This document shows, piece by piece, positions 13,284 through 13,697 of a stretch of DNA of 13,697 bases (the stretch's first letter is position 1; each line of letters opens with the position of its first letter). Origin of the DNA: Phycisphaerales bacterium. GTDB taxonomy: Bacteria; Pseudomonadota; Gammaproteobacteria; Competibacterales; Competibacteraceae. The position numbers and the translations under genes are program-made. The notes below the pieces were generated by a model, which did not search any database, was not told the DNA's origin, and saw only the letters and a list, made by a program, of their open reading frames with translations. The DNA lies in contig JACSSB010000287.1 in the NCBI GenBank assembly GCA_014879435.1, forward strand, positions 1 through 13,697, in the 5' to 3' direction.

Positions 13284-13697
13284 GTTCACCGTCCCATCGA
13301 AAAACCTGCATGGCTAGTTTAGCGCGGTCAATCCCCGTACACAGCCTTGATGCATACCACGGGATCATGAACCTCGTTTCAGCCCTAAGTGGGAATCCAA
13401 ATCGCCTCAGAAGCCATTGGCTACGACCACGGGCCACTATCAGCATCCAAATACGATACTTGTCGTTCTATTCCTAAACAAAATAGCCCTTGATTGAGTC
13501 AAACACTGTATCGGGAAGCGCCACCATTGCGTATTCACACCGCTCAGACTGTATACTTTTGCTTAGGATAGAATTCATGACATTATTTTTAAAATTCTCT
13601 GAATCTGCGTCAGCCCGATTAATCTGTATACCGGATTTCGATCCTAAATGATGCAGTGAAATTTGCGGCCCAAATGACTGAGGCTCGACCCGTGAAC
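13284..13697. other. Gene-poor stretch at the right edge
   Basis: These 414 bases hold no convincing protein or RNA gene. The longer open frames here are antisense continuations of the membrane gene. What can be seen is a near-consensus -10 box TATACT at 13552-13557, with only a weak TTGCGT 19 bp upstream. After it comes a 24-codon frame at 13577-13651 (ATG 8 bases after AGGA), then AT-rich sequence. The stretch may be the promoter and leader of a gene starting just beyond the window. Confidence 0.4.

Noticed and set aside
13012..13446. A 144-residue minus-strand open frame at the right edge.
   Set aside because: It overlaps most of the N-terminal half of the membrane protein in another frame and shows no protein-like motif pattern.
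1..13697. Integrase, transposase, CRISPR array or rRNA genes.
   Set aside because: None were seen on either strand; the integrase expected for the island must lie outside the window.

Overview
The window joins the end of a mobile island (about 1-2691) to ordinary chromosome (about 2700-13697). The chromosomal genes point to a gammaproteobacterium: an adjacent fabA-fabB pair (anaerobic unsaturated fatty acid synthesis), plsY back to back with folB-folK, thiL, and an SH3/anchor protein of the YgiM type. I cannot place it more finely from sequence alone.

Island part (1-2691). A Cro/YdaS-like regulator (59-316, minus) faces a CI-like repressor (415-849, plus). Between them lie two 15-bp operators, AATACC-N3-GGTATT, which overlap a plausible leftward promoter. 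The repressor heads a tight run of four genes: repressor, a 38-residue hydrophobic small protein (851-967), a nucleotidyltransferase-like DUF6932-type protein with a TTG start (983-1531), and an unrecognised 319-residue partner (1538-2497). At 2647-2691 there is only the 3' part of a tRNA-Lys(UUU) gene, from the anticodon loop to CCA, followed by a perfect hairpin terminator. This is what an integrase leaves at the far end of an island inserted in a tRNA gene. The intact tRNA and the integrase should lie to the left, outside the window. The phage-like switch controlling a nucleotidyltransferase and partner next to an att site is the best candidate here for an undescribed defence or toxin-antitoxin-like system.

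Minus-strand chromosomal block (2756-6738). In transcription order: plsY (acyl-phosphate glycerol-3-phosphate acyltransferase), fabA and fabB, a small four-helix membrane protein, and thiL. This block is mostly membrane lipid supply plus the last step of thiamine diphosphate synthesis.

Plus-strand block (6911-7772) is folB-folK, two consecutive steps of folate synthesis. A convergent minus-strand gene (7863-8567) encodes a periplasmic SH3 protein with coiled coil and C-terminal anchor.

Right block. A MidA-type methyltransferase (8753-9946) and a glutamate-cysteine ligase family 2 protein (9978-11411) run together. They are followed by a MerR-type regulator with a cobalamin-binding half (11516-12448) that keeps the W-x9-EH and E-x-H-x-x-G signatures of CarH-type photoreceptors. 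A six-helix membrane protein (12342-13283, minus) overlaps its 3' end by 107 bp. The last 414 bases hold no convincing gene.
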